Assembly: GCA_017303715.1 (NCBI GenBank)
Contig: JAFLBZ010000009.1
Coordinates: 1-64,000, forward strand
From: Rhodothermia bacterium
Lineage (GTDB): Bacteria > Bacteroidota > Rhodothermia > Rhodothermales > UBA2364
Length of the DNA stretch: 64,000 nucleotides
Reading direction: 5' to 3'
Made by a program: the position numbers and the translations under genes. This document shows positions 18,209-26,918 of this stretch, one piece after another. Below the pieces are notes generated by a model. The model worked only from the letters and a program-made list of their open reading frames with translations, did not search any database and was not told the DNA's origin. Positions within the stretch are counted from its first letter, which is position 1. Each line of letters opens with the position of its first letter.

Positions 18209-19537
18209 ATGAAACACCAAACCCAAGTTTTAGCAGTATTATTCCTGCTCTTCGTCGGCCTTGTGTCGTCTATAACTGCGCAAAGCGCATACACGAACTA
18301 CCGTCCTTACGACAAAGATGGACTAAATGTGTTTGAAACGCCAAAACAAGTCACCAACTGGACGGGAGATGTCAAGGTACGTTTAGGGGGGAGCTTTACC
18401 CAACAATACCAACACCTGAGCCACTCCAGTGCGTTTTTTACAGATGCAAACAACGACAAAGTAAATGACAACCTTTATAACCTCGCCCCCGGCTTTAACT
18501 TAGCAACGGCTAACCTCAATGTAGATGTTTGGCTCGCCGATGGCGTGCGGATGAACCTCGTTACCTATCTCTCCGCCCGTCATCACAACGAAGCATGGGT
18601 GAAAGGCGGTTATATCCAATTTGATAAGCTGCCCTTTATTAAAAGCGATGCGGTAGATAAATTAATGGAAAACGTCACCATCCGAGTTGGTCACAACGAA
18701 CTTAACTACGGCGATGGACACTACCGCCGCACCGATAATGGCAATGCCGTATATAATCCATTTGTGGGCAATTACATCTTGGATGCATTCAATACAGAAA
18801 TTGGTGGTGAAGTCACCTACCAAAAAAATGGCCTTTTGGCTGATTTTGCCATGACCACAGGCGCCATTAACGGTGTAATTACCCGGCCTGCGGCAACTAC
18901 CAACGATCCAGACAACAGCCGGAAACCTGCATATATTGGAAAATTGGGTTTTGATAAACAACTGAATGACGACTTCCGCATTCGTGCCACGGGTAGCCTC
19001 TATACCATCTCCAGCACTAGTCGAAATGTGCTTTATAATGGCGACCGTGCCGGATCTCGTTATTATTTGGTAGTAGAACCTGCCACGGCTAATGCCACGG
19101 CGCAGGCTTGGTCTGGCAGCATCCAGCCCGGTTTCACCGATAAAGTAACGGCAATCATGGGGAACTTATTCATGAAATATAAAGGCATTGAGTTCTTCGG
19201 TACTTATGAAACTGCACAAGGTCGTAGCAATGCCGAAAAAGACGAACGGACAGCAGGCCAAATTGCGGCAGACCTGATCTATCGTTTTGGCGCAGATGAA
19301 AACTTCTTTGTTGGAGGACGATACAATAAAGTTGATGCACAATTTGTATTTAGTGGTGCAATTAAAGACGTGAGTGCCTCCCGTTTGCAAGGCGTCTTGG
19401 GCTGGTTTGTCACCAAGAATATGGTTGCGAAATTGGAATATGTAAACCAAGATTATTCTGGTGATTTCCCTGCAAACGATATTCGCAAAGGGGCTAACTT
19501 TAAGGGCTTGATGCTCGAAGCCGCCGTTGGCTTCTAA
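18209..19537 (+). CDS. porin-like outer-membrane beta-barrel protein
   Basis: 442 residues with a signal peptide ending about VSSITAQ. The mature protein alternates hydrophobic and polar residues and ends with a strand and a C-terminal Phe (LMLEAAVGF), the classic outer-membrane barrel ending. The N-terminal part (VKVRLGGSFTQQYQHLSH, then LNVDVWLADGVRMNLVTYLSARHHNEAWVKGGYIQFDKL) resembles alginate-export/DcaP-type barrels found in Bacteroidota, which are mostly uncharacterised. It lies between two YceI-type genes, so a role in passage of a lipophilic or small organic solute is a reasonable inference. A strong terminator follows. Confidence 0.75.
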   Translation: MKHQTQVLAVLFLLFVGLVSSITAQSAYTNYRPYDKDGLNVFETPKQVTNWTGDVKVRLGGSFTQQYQHLSHSSAFFTDANNDKVNDNLYNLAPGFNLATANLNVDVWLADGVRMNLVTYLSARHHNEAWVKGGYIQFDKLPFIKSDAVDKLMENVTIRVGHNELNYGDGHYRRTDNGNAVYNPFVGNYILDAFNTEIGGEVTYQKNGLLADFAMTTGAINGVITRPAATTNDPDNSRKPAYIGKLGFDKQLNDDFRIRATGSLYTISSTSRNVLYNGDRAGSRYYLVVEPATANATAQAWSGSIQPGFTDKVTAIMGNLFMKYKGIEFFGTYETAQGRSNAEKDERTAGQIAADLIYRFGADENFFVGGRYNKVDAQFVFSGAIKDVSASRLQGVLGWFVTKNMVAKLEYVNQDYSGDFPANDIRKGANFKGLMLEAAVGF

Positions 19538-19565
19538 GCCCGCTTGATTAAAATCTCGAAACTTT

Positions 19566-19602
19566 AAGGAGGCTCCAGTTAATTGATGGAGCCTCCTTTT
19601 TT
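19566..19602 (+). terminator. rho-independent terminator after the porin-like gene
   Basis: The stem AAGGAGGCTCCA pairs perfectly with TGGAGCCTCCTT around a 9-nt loop and runs into a TTTTTT tract. It lies 28 bp after the porin stop. It overlaps an in-frame ATG of the next gene at 19583, so that ATG cannot be the real start and the ATG at 19619 is preferred. Confidence 0.85.
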
Positions 19603-19618
19603 AAAAGAATTGGGCGTT

Positions 19619-20230
19619 ATGAGGCATTTTTTGAGCATTATTTTCTTTGGAATCCTACTGCAAACTACCTTGGGACAAACAAGGGAGCAATATCAGAACA
19701 AAGGGGCATGGGCGGTGTTAGCAGGTAGTCAGGTGGAAATTTTGGGCAAAACCAGTCTGAGCGATTTTAGGTGTGCTGCCCCACTAAGATTACCCGGAAA
19801 AGCGTTTGAGTGGCAGGAGTCCCAAAGCTACAACGTAAGAAATGTGTTACTCCCTATCTATATCCGCTCTTTGAACTGCGGTAATCGGCTTTTTAACGAA
19901 GTCATGTATGGCGCATTACGGGCCAAAAAATTTCCCAACATCGTGATTGAGGTACGCGAAGTGGTCATTCCATTAATACCTGTCTCCAACGAAATGTCCG
20001 TGCGGTTTTATGCCACCGTTCAGCTCAATGGCTACACAAAAGCGTATTGGATTTCTGCAAAAACAAGCCGAAGATCGTCGAATACATTTAGGGTCATTGG
20101 TAAACAAGCCCTTAAAATGACGGATTTTGGTGTACAGCCCCCTATTGCGGTTGGTGGCGTGGTACGAACGATGAACGACATCGTCATTGGGTTTGATATT
20201 TTGCTTTCCATGCAGTCAAACCCCAACTGA
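19619..20230 (+). CDS. divergent YceI-like periplasmic protein
   Basis: 203 residues starting MRHFLSIIFFGILLQTTLGQ, a good signal peptide. Comparison with the YceI gene at 17592 shows the same landmarks in the same order: KTSLSDFRC against GTSTLHDW near the N-terminus, LRAKKFPNIVIEV against FEASKYATIAF in the middle, and LKMTDFGVQPP..GGVVRTMNDIVIGFDI against LKMSEFKMTAP..MGTLKTSDDVTVNLDV at the end. It is therefore a strongly diverged YceI-fold protein. It is separated from the porin gene by a terminator, so it needs its own promoter in the short 19603-19618 gap or depends on readthrough. Confidence 0.72.
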   Translation: MRHFLSIIFFGILLQTTLGQTREQYQNKGAWAVLAGSQVEILGKTSLSDFRCAAPLRLPGKAFEWQESQSYNVRNVLLPIYIRSLNCGNRLFNEVMYGALRAKKFPNIVIEVREVVIPLIPVSNEMSVRFYATVQLNGYTKAYWISAKTSRRSSNTFRVIGKQALKMTDFGVQPPIAVGGVVRTMNDIVIGFDILLSMQSNPN

Positions 20231-20342
20231 AACCAGATCAACGAGTTTGCGTAAAACGGGTTCTTAAACAATGTAAGTTGCAAAAACGTTATAAGATGAC
20301 GCCGTGCAAATAGCATAATTTTCCCTTTGTCTTCCTAAAACA

Positions 20343-20741
20343 ATGATTTATATCGTAATCGCGGGCATTATTGCTGCTGCACTTGTCTCTGTTGTAAAAA
20401 TGGGCATCGAGCATGATAAATTTACAAGGGAGATGAAAGAGCGCATGAGGCTGCAATCGCCACAGGCACAACCCAAAAACATCAAGCTACCTTTCTTCGA
20501 AATGGAGTTCGAACGGAACGCACCGCAGGCCGATAACTCACTCTCTCGAAGCGAGTTGAAATCCTTGATCCGTGAAACCATGTTAGAGGTGGTCAATCCC
20601 TTAGAAGAACGCCTTTCAGCTTTAGAAAACAATACCTCTTTAAAAAATAGTTCAGGAATACAAGAAAAAACCATACCAGATGAATCATCCGATATGGTGG
20701 AGGACTTGGAAAAACGAATTGGGCGACAACGTACTTCTTAA
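20343..20741 (+). CDS. membrane-anchored coiled-coil protein, unknown function
   Basis: 132 residues. One N-terminal membrane helix (IYIVIAGIIAAALVSVVKM) is followed by a charged, mostly helical tail with two predicted coiled-coil stretches (HDKFTREMKERMRL and RSELKSLIRETMLEVVNPLEERLSALEN). The rest is polar and ends RIGRQRTS. No family recognised. The layout suggests an inner-membrane protein with a cytoplasmic oligomerising tail. It converges on the gene at 20760-21350, with a 22-bp tandem duplication separating the two stop codons. Confidence 0.6.
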   Translation: MIYIVIAGIIAAALVSVVKMGIEHDKFTREMKERMRLQSPQAQPKNIKLPFFEMEFERNAPQADNSLSRSELKSLIRETMLEVVNPLEERLSALENNTSLKNSSGIQEKTIPDESSDMVEDLEKRIGRQRTS

Positions 20742-20781
20742 TTTCCTGAACCCAGCAAATTAATTTCCTGAACCCAGCAAA
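20738..20781. repeat. perfect 22-bp tandem duplication across convergent stop codons
   Basis: Two identical copies of a 22-bp unit beginning TTAATTTCCTGAACCC lie end to end (20738-20759 and 20760-20781). The forward gene stops at TAA 20739-20741 in the first copy, and the reverse gene stops at TTA 20760-20762 in the second copy. Before the duplication the two genes would have overlapped by their stop codons in a TTAA. Confidence 0.9.
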
Positions 20782-21350
20782 ACTTCCGCCTTAAGACCTA
20801 CTTTAGGGGCAACCATACTTACTTGTGCCCGAACTTCGCCGATGGACTGCATTAATTGCCGGATTTCAATTTCTTCAAGTTGTTTTTGGGAGGCAAGTCT
20901 TTCTGGTAAATTGGGATGGTTCCTTATGGCCGCCTCAACATCATTAACCGTAAAACCTGCTTGCCGCAAGGCCGCACGCATCATATCAGGAGAAGGTGGG
21001 CTTCGTTTGATGGAAAGCGTATAAGCAACTTCGGTTGCCATTGTTGGGAACTCATCGGGAAATACTTGTTTAATCTTGCTGATCGTGGTGCGAGGGCCAA
21101 CTGCAAGGGCTGCAATCTCCTTCAGAGTCTCCATTCGGGAAAGTTGGGGCTGAATGGTGGCCAATGTTAATTGTTTCTCTGTAAGCAATCGTTGTTTTTC
21201 ATAAAACCGAGCAACCAATTGGTCTAATAGGAGCCGATCGGCTTCACTTGGGGCTGTACCTAAACTTTTTGTTTGTGCCACCACCAAGGAGGGGAAGATA
21301 AAGAAAAGCAGAAGCGCTATGCCTGCTCTAAAAACACAACTTGACATCAT
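20760..21350 (-). CDS. secreted or periplasmic helical protein, unknown function
   Basis: 196 residues from the ATG at 21350. The signal peptide (MMSSCVFRAGIALLLFFIFPSLVVAQ) fixes this start; the open frame runs 41 codons further upstream but has no signal-peptide character. The mature part is rich in helices with alternating charge (EADRLLLDQLVARFYEKQRLLTEKQLTLATIQPQL) and a helical hairpin near the end (LASQKQLEEIEIRQLMQSIGEVRAQVSMV). I recognise no family. It stands alone, convergent with the preceding gene. Confidence 0.58.
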   Translation of the reverse strand: MMSSCVFRAGIALLLFFIFPSLVVAQTKSLGTAPSEADRLLLDQLVARFYEKQRLLTEKQLTLATIQPQLSRMETLKEIAALAVGPRTTISKIKQVFPDEFPTMATEVAYTLSIKRSPPSPDMMRAALRQAGFTVNDVEAAIRNHPNLPERLASQKQLEEIEIRQLMQSIGEVRAQVSMVAPKVGLKAEVLLGSGN

Positions 21351-21770
21351 AAAAAAAGGGTAAAATTGAGGAAGGTAGCTTTTGTTGGTGGTGAGGTGAA
21401 CTTCGGTTGAAGTGCGCATCAAAATACAGGAAATTTGAAAGGATTGCAAGGAGTCCGAACACAAAACGTTCACATACGAAGGGTTGAAAACACATGCTTT
21501 TCGGGTTAAACAGACGACAAACCCATTTTTGAAAGGACGGGCAACCTTATCAGGACGGAATCTTCGTAGAAAACCGTTTCGGAACTAACGGCAGAGCACA
21601 ATCGGTTCGGCATATGCTTCTTTTCAAGGGTGCAGATGCACGGTCGTGTATCTGCCATAAGACCATTTATGCAACAACGCGAAAGTGCGCTTCCTCTTCA
21701 GTCCTCTGAAAGCACCCATAGCCCTTAACCCTACGAAGAAGGCTTCTTGGCTCTTGATTATTTTTCTTCA
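21351..21770. other. 420-bp gene-free stretch with a lone copy of the 45.8-kb repeat core
   Basis: No open frame of any quality. Bases 21560-21574 (ATCTTCGTAGAAAAC) match exactly the conserved spacer of the hairpin repeats at 45.8-46.2 kb, so a degenerate solitary unit probably lies here. A change to AT-rich sequence occurs near 21780 and marks the left edge of the accessory patch. Confidence 0.5.
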
Positions 21771-21794
21771 TAACAACTTCGAGATATTCCTTAT

Positions 21795-22481
21795 GTGTTA
21801 GCTGATAATAAATTTATTTCATTAACAAAGGCAATTGACACTATGCGTGAAAAAGATTTGCATCATTTTTTAGAGTCCTATACTATGAGTAATTTTAACT
21901 CATCTATTTTAAATCAAAATGGTGAGATTCAAGTAGGTGATTCTATTTATGTTGTAAAAGGTGATTTTGTAGAAGTTCATCCGGCTGCTACTTTTGGTAA
22001 ATTGAATAAGAGTACCATAATTAATTCTATTCAGAAAGCTACTTCTACAAATACTTGTACATCTGAATTAAAAATAAATGATAATTATTACAGGCTTAGA
22101 GGCACTGTTTTTATTAATTTCTATGGATATATGGCAGAAGCAGGTCTTGCTTCTTTTTGGGAAAAACGCAGGAAAATCCTTTTTGCAACACGCTGGGAGG
22201 AGACATGGGATAATCTTAATCGGATAAGTGATTACCGCCTTTTCAGTTTAACTACCACACCCATTTTTAGCCCACCTTACAACTTTTTGTACGGTGGAGC
22301 CACAACTACCTTACATTCTACAAATTTTATCTTGGGTTCTCCCTCATTTTCGAGTTATGTGATTCCGCCAACATACACAGGTACGAGAATTTCAGGTCAA
22401 ATATCTGCAACACATGAGGTTCGGCCTACTTCTGGTCATATAGTAAGTTGTAATTCATTTGTAGCTGAGTGGTGGTACTAG
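21795..22481 (+). CDS. unknown protein, probably 5'-truncated
   Basis: The frame is open from just after a stop at 21771 and gives 228 residues from a GTG at 21795, yet the residues before that GTG (LRDIPYV) read naturally into ADNKFISLTKAID, so the true N-terminus may be missing. The middle, NSSILNQNGEIQVGDSIYVVKGDFVEVHP, resembles a small beta module that recurs in secreted Bacteroidota proteins. The C-terminal part (FILGSPSFSSYVIPP...HIVSCNSFVAEWWY) is Ser/Thr/aromatic rich. There is no signal peptide. Codon use is AT-rich compared with genes to the left. Probably a remnant of an acquired gene; function unknown. Confidence 0.5.
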   Translation: MLADNKFISLTKAIDTMREKDLHHFLESYTMSNFNSSILNQNGEIQVGDSIYVVKGDFVEVHPAATFGKLNKSTIINSIQKATSTNTCTSELKINDNYYRLRGTVFINFYGYMAEAGLASFWEKRRKILFATRWEETWDNLNRISDYRLFSLTTTPIFSPPYNFLYGGATTTLHSTNFILGSPSFSSYVIPPTYTGTRISGQISATHEVRPTSGHIVSCNSFVAEWWY

Positions 22482-22503
22482 TTTAGACCCGTTTTAGCCT
22501 AAT

Positions 22504-22597
22504 CTATTAATATTTGTCCGGCCTCTATATTTCTGTGATGATGTTTCATTCTTGGTAAGTGGTCGGACAAATATGTTTATTTCTTGAAGATTAATAG
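22504..22597. repeat. nested inverted repeat downstream of the truncated ORF
   Basis: ATATTTGTCCG (22510-22520) is the exact reverse complement of CGGACAAATAT (22564-22574), and outside it CTATTAAT (22504-22511) matches ATTAATAG (22590-22597). It could be a folded transcript end or the scar of a small mobile element. It has no T-tract of terminator type. Confidence 0.5.
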
Positions 22598-22689
22598 AGG
22601 TGTTGTCTATCTTTTTAAATGGGTAGTATCTACATAAACTAAGATTATTTCAGTAGGACTATTTCAGGAGAATAATTAATTTCATAAAC

Positions 22690-24978
22690 ATGGCTAAAAG
22701 ACTTTCTCTTCTTCTTTTTCTTTTTCAAACAAGTTTACAAGCCCAGAATGTTGTTACCATTTATGGTTTTGTGCAAGATGCACAGACCTCTGAAAAACTG
22801 ATTGGTGCGGTAATTTGGCAACCTAAACTCAAAATGGGTACGTCCACGAACAAACAAGGCTACTTTTCATTGACTTTGCCTCGCGACACCACATCCTTAT
22901 GGGTGTCATTTGTTGGTTACGCGCCTCAGAAATTACCTCAAGGCCACTTCCAAGATGCTCCAATAGTGGTAAACCTTGTTCCTTTCTCTCAAAATGTGGT
23001 AGTAGAAGTGCAAGCAAGACGGCGCGAGGACGAGTTTACGCAAATGAGTGTGCTAAACTTGCCTGTTTCTCAAATCCAACGCACACCTACCATATTGGGC
23101 GAACAAGATGTGTTTAAGATACTCCAATTAATACCTGGTATAAAAGGTGGGATAGAAGGAAGCAGTAACTTTTATGTGAGAGGGGGCGGTGCAGATCAAA
23201 ACTTAATTCTTTTGGATGGAACACCCATTTATAATCCACTTCATTTATTTGGCTTTTTCTCTGTAATTAATGCCAGTAGCATCAATGATGTAGAAGTCTA
23301 TAAAGGAGCATTTCCGGCACGTTATGGCGGCCGTCTTTCCTCTGTTATAGATATTACAACCAAGGATGGGCGGAAAAATAAATTCCATGCCGATACTAAT
23401 TTAGGCATGATAAGTAATACACTTGCAATTGAAGGGCCATTATATGGTAAAAAAGGCTCTTTTTCAGTAGGTGGAAGGCTGTCTAATCTTAGTCTTTGGC
23501 TCAATTTATTACAGGATAAAGACCCAAATGCACCACGTCTAAAAAGTAGGTTTAATGACTTTAATACAAAATTATCAGCAGATCTTTCAAAGAAAGACCG
23601 TATTCATCTTAGCGTATATTCGAGTAAAGACAATTTTAGAATCATAACTTCTACGGATTATTTAGCCCAAAGCAACGAACTAAGTTGGGAAAATAAATTG
23701 AGGAGCTTAAATTGGATACATGTTTTAAATTCAAAACTATTAAGTTCAGTACGTCTTTATCAAACCAATTATGATGCTTCAGTGGAATTAGGTAGAAGTT
23801 CATTATTGGAAAAAGAAAAAATATCTTATTCGTCATCAATTCAAGAAAAGGGTTTTAAAAGTGATTGGGAATATAAGCCAAGTATAACTCATTATTTGAG
23901 ATTTGGTTTTTATTACAACCGATATATATTTAATCCTAATACATCATTTTATATGAAAAATGATGTATTAGATACACTTATTACTTTTCAAAATCTTTAT
24001 TTTCAAAATAATTTATACGCATTATATTTAGAAAACGATGTTAGGATTACAGGGAATTTTGGTGTAAATTTGGGTGTTAACACCTCGTTTTTAAGAACAC
24101 CAAAAAAAGATTTTGTATCCTTAGAACCGCGGCTCGGGTTGCGCCTAAAACTACCATCTTTCACAATAAAAAGCGGTTACGTGCATATGCAACAACCCTT
24201 GCACTTGGCCGTTTCGTCGGGAATAGGCCTTCCAACCGATATGTGGTTCCCTGTGACGAGCAAGTTAAAGCCCCAAACCTCGAAACAATTTAGTTTGGGC
24301 TTGGCCAAATCGTTACCAAAATTTGTAACGGAGCTGAGCATTGAAGGGTATTATAAAACAATGCAAAACATGGTTGAGTATAAGCCTGAGGCACTTGTTT
24401 TTCTTGAGCTAAGTGATAATATTGAAACGTTATTATTGCAAGGAAAAGGCACTTCTTATGGCCTTGAAGCTTTGGTCCACAAAAAAGAAGGGGCTTGGAG
24501 TGGCTGGCTTGGCTATACCTTATCTCACACAAGCCGTCTCTTTGAAGGACTGAATGATGGGGCTTCTTTTCCCTTTAGATATGATAGAAGGCACGACATT
24601 TCTATTGTGATGAACTACCAATTTCCACAAAAACACCACTTTGGGATTGTGTGGGTCTATGGAACGGGAAGCCCGATCACACTGCCTGAATCTACCTATG
24701 AAACCGTAGGTTTTAAGGATAATCTGGGTATAAATTACGATTTTCAAAAAATAAATGCACATCGTCTCGATCCAAGTCATAGATTAGATATTAACTTTAA
24801 ATTTAATATTAGCCCAAAAGGTAGAGATAGCGGTATTGTTATTGGTGTTTATAATGTATATAACCGAAAAAATCCAGTGTTTGCATATGCAACTCTAAAT
24901 TCAAATCAGATATTGGAGTTTAGACAAGTTTCTATGATTCCTTTACTTCCCTATCTTAATTTTAATCTAAAAATATAG
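22690..24978 (+). CDS. TonB-dependent receptor with N-terminal carboxypeptidase-like domain
   Basis: 762-residue outer-membrane receptor. Order: signal peptide (ends about SLQAQ), a carboxypeptidase-regulatory-like beta domain (about 22-105; TIYGFVQDAQTSEKLIGAVI...SFVGYAPQ), a plug domain (about 110-240; QDVFKILQLIPGIKGG, then FYVRGGGADQNLILLDGTPIYNPLHLFGFFSV and GAFPARYGGRLSSVIDITTKDG) and the barrel. It is shorter than most SusC proteins and resembles the receptors paired with DUF4249 lipoproteins rather than SusD. The DUF4249 gene starts 2 bp downstream. Substrate unknown. Codon use in the middle (23.4-24.1 kb) is noticeably AT-rich, suggesting acquisition. Confidence 0.92.
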   Translation: MAKRLSLLLFLFQTSLQAQNVVTIYGFVQDAQTSEKLIGAVIWQPKLKMGTSTNKQGYFSLTLPRDTTSLWVSFVGYAPQKLPQGHFQDAPIVVNLVPFSQNVVVEVQARRREDEFTQMSVLNLPVSQIQRTPTILGEQDVFKILQLIPGIKGGIEGSSNFYVRGGGADQNLILLDGTPIYNPLHLFGFFSVINASSINDVEVYKGAFPARYGGRLSSVIDITTKDGRKNKFHADTNLGMISNTLAIEGPLYGKKGSFSVGGRLSNLSLWLNLLQDKDPNAPRLKSRFNDFNTKLSADLSKKDRIHLSVYSSKDNFRIITSTDYLAQSNELSWENKLRSLNWIHVLNSKLLSSVRLYQTNYDASVELGRSSLLEKEKISYSSSIQEKGFKSDWEYKPSITHYLRFGFYYNRYIFNPNTSFYMKNDVLDTLITFQNLYFQNNLYALYLENDVRITGNFGVNLGVNTSFLRTPKKDFVSLEPRLGLRLKLPSFTIKSGYVHMQQPLHLAVSSGIGLPTDMWFPVTSKLKPQTSKQFSLGLAKSLPKFVTELSIEGYYKTMQNMVEYKPEALVFLELSDNIETLLLQGKGTSYGLEALVHKKEGAWSGWLGYTLSHTSRLFEGLNDGASFPFRYDRRHDISIVMNYQFPQKHHFGIVWVYGTGSPITLPESTYETVGFKDNLGINYDFQKINAHRLDPSHRLDINFKFNISPKGRDSGIVIGVYNVYNRKNPVFAYATLNSNQILEFRQVSMIPLLPYLNFNLKI

Positions 24979-24980
24979 AC

Positions 24981-25895
24981 ATGAAAAAAATATTATCTTA
25001 CTGCGTATATATTTTATTCCTCTCAGGATGTGATTATGCTTCATATGTAAGCACATTTGAAGTACCCTATCAACCAAAAATTGTTGTTGGTGGAATATTT
25101 GCGCCATATAAATCGTGGAATATTTCGATTAAGAAAAGCACCTCACTTCCAAGTAAAACCGTCTCTTCACAAAATAAGTCAGAAAACATACCTGACGCAG
25201 AAGTTCAATTGTTTGAAAATGGTCAATTTATAGACCGATTGGTCTTTGATGTTCAAAAAGAAGCGTTTTATAGTAGTAAAAATCATCTTCCATTACCGGG
25301 GAAAAAGTACAAAATTATTGTATCCGCGATAGGCTTACCCACCGCTACGGCTGAAACATCTGTTCCATTTCAAAGCACCGTCGAAGCATTTAACTATGTG
25401 TTTGAGAATGAGGTGTCTTTAAAAAATAAAAATGGAAGCATCTCATTTTCTATTGATGATGTCGCCAATCAAAGAGACTTTTACCAGATCTCTTTTTTTT
25501 CATTAGACGGGACTGTTTCCCATACACTCTCTATAAAAGACAATCATATTATAGCGAACTTAGATGCCTTTGACAGGTTGTCTAATTACGATAAAGGTCA
25601 ATATAGTTGTTATTCTTGTTCTTTCTCAGATATCTTTTTCAATGGAAACAAACATGAATTTGATTTTGGCATTGTACCTCTTCAGTCGAGCGAAAAAACA
25701 ACATCTCGCCCCCATAAAATTGTAGTCCGGCAAATGGGAGAAGATTTACACCTTTTCCTTAAGTCTCAAGAAAAACAATCTGTTAGTCAAGGCGATCCAT
25801 TATCGGGACTAACCGTTGTCCAGAGCAATGTAAATGGAGGTTTAGGAGTATTTGCTGCGTTCTACTCAACTGAGTACTCGCTTTTAATAGATTAA
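24981..25895 (+). CDS. DUF4249 family lipoprotein
   Basis: 304 residues with a lipobox (LFLSGC, Cys about residue 17). Landmarks of DUF4249 are VPYQPKIVVGGIFAP near the N-terminus, a first Ig-like beta domain with PDAEVQLFENGQ, and LPGKKYKIIVSAIGLPTATAETSVP, the strongly conserved PGxxYxLxVxAxGxPTxxAxTxVP stretch. These proteins are outer-membrane lipoproteins encoded next to TonB receptors and are thought to form a cap or partner for them. The 2-bp spacing to the receptor gene fits one transcript and one complex. Not to be confused with SusD, which it does not resemble. Confidence 0.85.
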   Translation: MKKILSYCVYILFLSGCDYASYVSTFEVPYQPKIVVGGIFAPYKSWNISIKKSTSLPSKTVSSQNKSENIPDAEVQLFENGQFIDRLVFDVQKEAFYSSKNHLPLPGKKYKIIVSAIGLPTATAETSVPFQSTVEAFNYVFENEVSLKNKNGSISFSIDDVANQRDFYQISFFSLDGTVSHTLSIKDNHIIANLDAFDRLSNYDKGQYSCYSCSFSDIFFNGNKHEFDFGIVPLQSSEKTTSRPHKIVVRQMGEDLHLFLKSQEKQSVSQGDPLSGLTVVQSNVNGGLGVFAAFYSTEYSLLID

Positions 25896-25962
25896 TTTAC
25901 TGTGGCCTTGTAGCTGAAGACGATAGACTTGTTGCGCTTGTTTTTATTGCGTTTAGAGTGCG

Positions 25963-26160
25963 TTATCTTTGAGCGAATAATTCATGTTTTGAATTTTTGA
26001 GTCTTAAATTGCATAATCCCGCACAAATTTTCAGTATCATTTCAGCAGTCTCTCTTTTCATACGTCTAAGTTTTTCAGACAATACTCGGAATCGTTTTAA
26101 GGTCCCAATTTTTTTACACGTTTTGACGTTTTGTACCGTCACAACAGCGTGATCACAAAA
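25963..26160 (-). pseudogene. decayed transposase C-terminal fragment
   Basis: Read leftwards, 26152-25963 encodes DHAVVTVQNVKTCKKIG followed by TLKRFRVLSEKLRRMKRETA and then EMILKICAGLCNLRLKN, ending in a stop at 25963-25965. The pattern VQNVK...LKRFRVLSEKLRR...ICAGLCN has the shape of the C-terminal end of IS5-like DDE transposases. The preceding coding sequence (KTHILFADRIIFVITLL) is in another frame and interrupted by stops, so the gene is frameshifted and truncated. No terminal inverted repeats were found. Confidence 0.42.
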
Positions 26161-26230
26161 ATAATCCTATCTGCAAACAGGATATGGGTTTTCAATTCCA
26201 CATCTTCTTAATAACAACCCTCTTTCAGAG

Positions 26231-26670
26231 TGGCAAAACCAATATGGGGATTATTGGGTAATTGCTTTGGGCAAGTACAAAAAAAGAGGTACATCCTTTT
26301 CTGTTGAAGTAGCGTATCCCAATTGGACATACAAGTACTTGGACATACAAGTACAACGAAAAAGGGATTGGTTTGAGAAAAAAAGAATCGGCTAAATCAA
26401 TAGTCCTCCAAATTGATGTGGAATAAAAAAATGGTGCAAACGAAGCGCGTGGATATTGGAGTTGGTTTAGGGTTACACCATGAGCGGAATTATCTTTCGG
26501 AAGCAACGTATGTTGATGGTTTTGGCAAAATCGGAGAGCCTAGTGTTTTTGATGTATCATATACAGATGCAGGCTTGGTAGGGCGGTTGGCAAGTGCTTT
26601 GAAAATCCGAATCGCTGAACTTGAATTTCAAGCCCAAATGTATGGGTTATATGCGTATAAAAAACCATGA
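26231..26670 (+). pseudogene. broken gene, possibly an outer-membrane protein
   Basis: Two protein-like frames lie in succession. 26231-26395 reads WQNQYGDYWVIALGKYKKRG then TSFSVEVAYPNWTYKYLD and stops. 26416-26670 in another frame reads MWNKKMVQTKRVDIGVGLGLHH and ...FDVSYTDAGLVGRLASALKIRIAEL. Both show alternating polar/hydrophobic strands like a beta-barrel or a surface beta-sheet protein. There is no acceptable start or signal peptide upstream. The stretch from 26671 to 26918 holds no credible gene. Confidence 0.35.
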
Positions 26671-26918
26671 TTTATCTTGAACCCAACCCCAAAGTACCCT
26701 TAAACTCACTTAGCACTAGATTTATTAACCAAATTGAAAACCACCTTAGACTACACGAATTATCAAAGAACCACTTTCCTATATTTATCTTAAGGCTGAT
26801 TCCCTTTTTTGTTCCAAAACCTTCTACAGCTTCTTTGCAATATATTCATGAATGGGTACTAAACACTTTGGGTTGCACGGCCTCTTGGTAGAAATACATT
26901 AGGCCATATATTAAGATA

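Noticed and set aside
23938-23969. Inverted repeat (AATACATCATTTT/AAAATGATGTATT) inside the TonB receptor gene
   Set aside because: It codes for a normal barrel stretch (NTSFYMKNDVLDT) in AT-rich codons; one copy only, so likely chance.
22690-25895. SusC/SusD polysaccharide utilisation pair
   Set aside because: The lipoprotein is DUF4249-like and not SusD-like, the receptor is short, and no glycoside hydrolase is adjacent.
26667-26891. 74-residue ORF before the malic enzyme terminator
   Set aside because: No signal, domain or neighbour support; it follows a broken gene region and starts inside its end.
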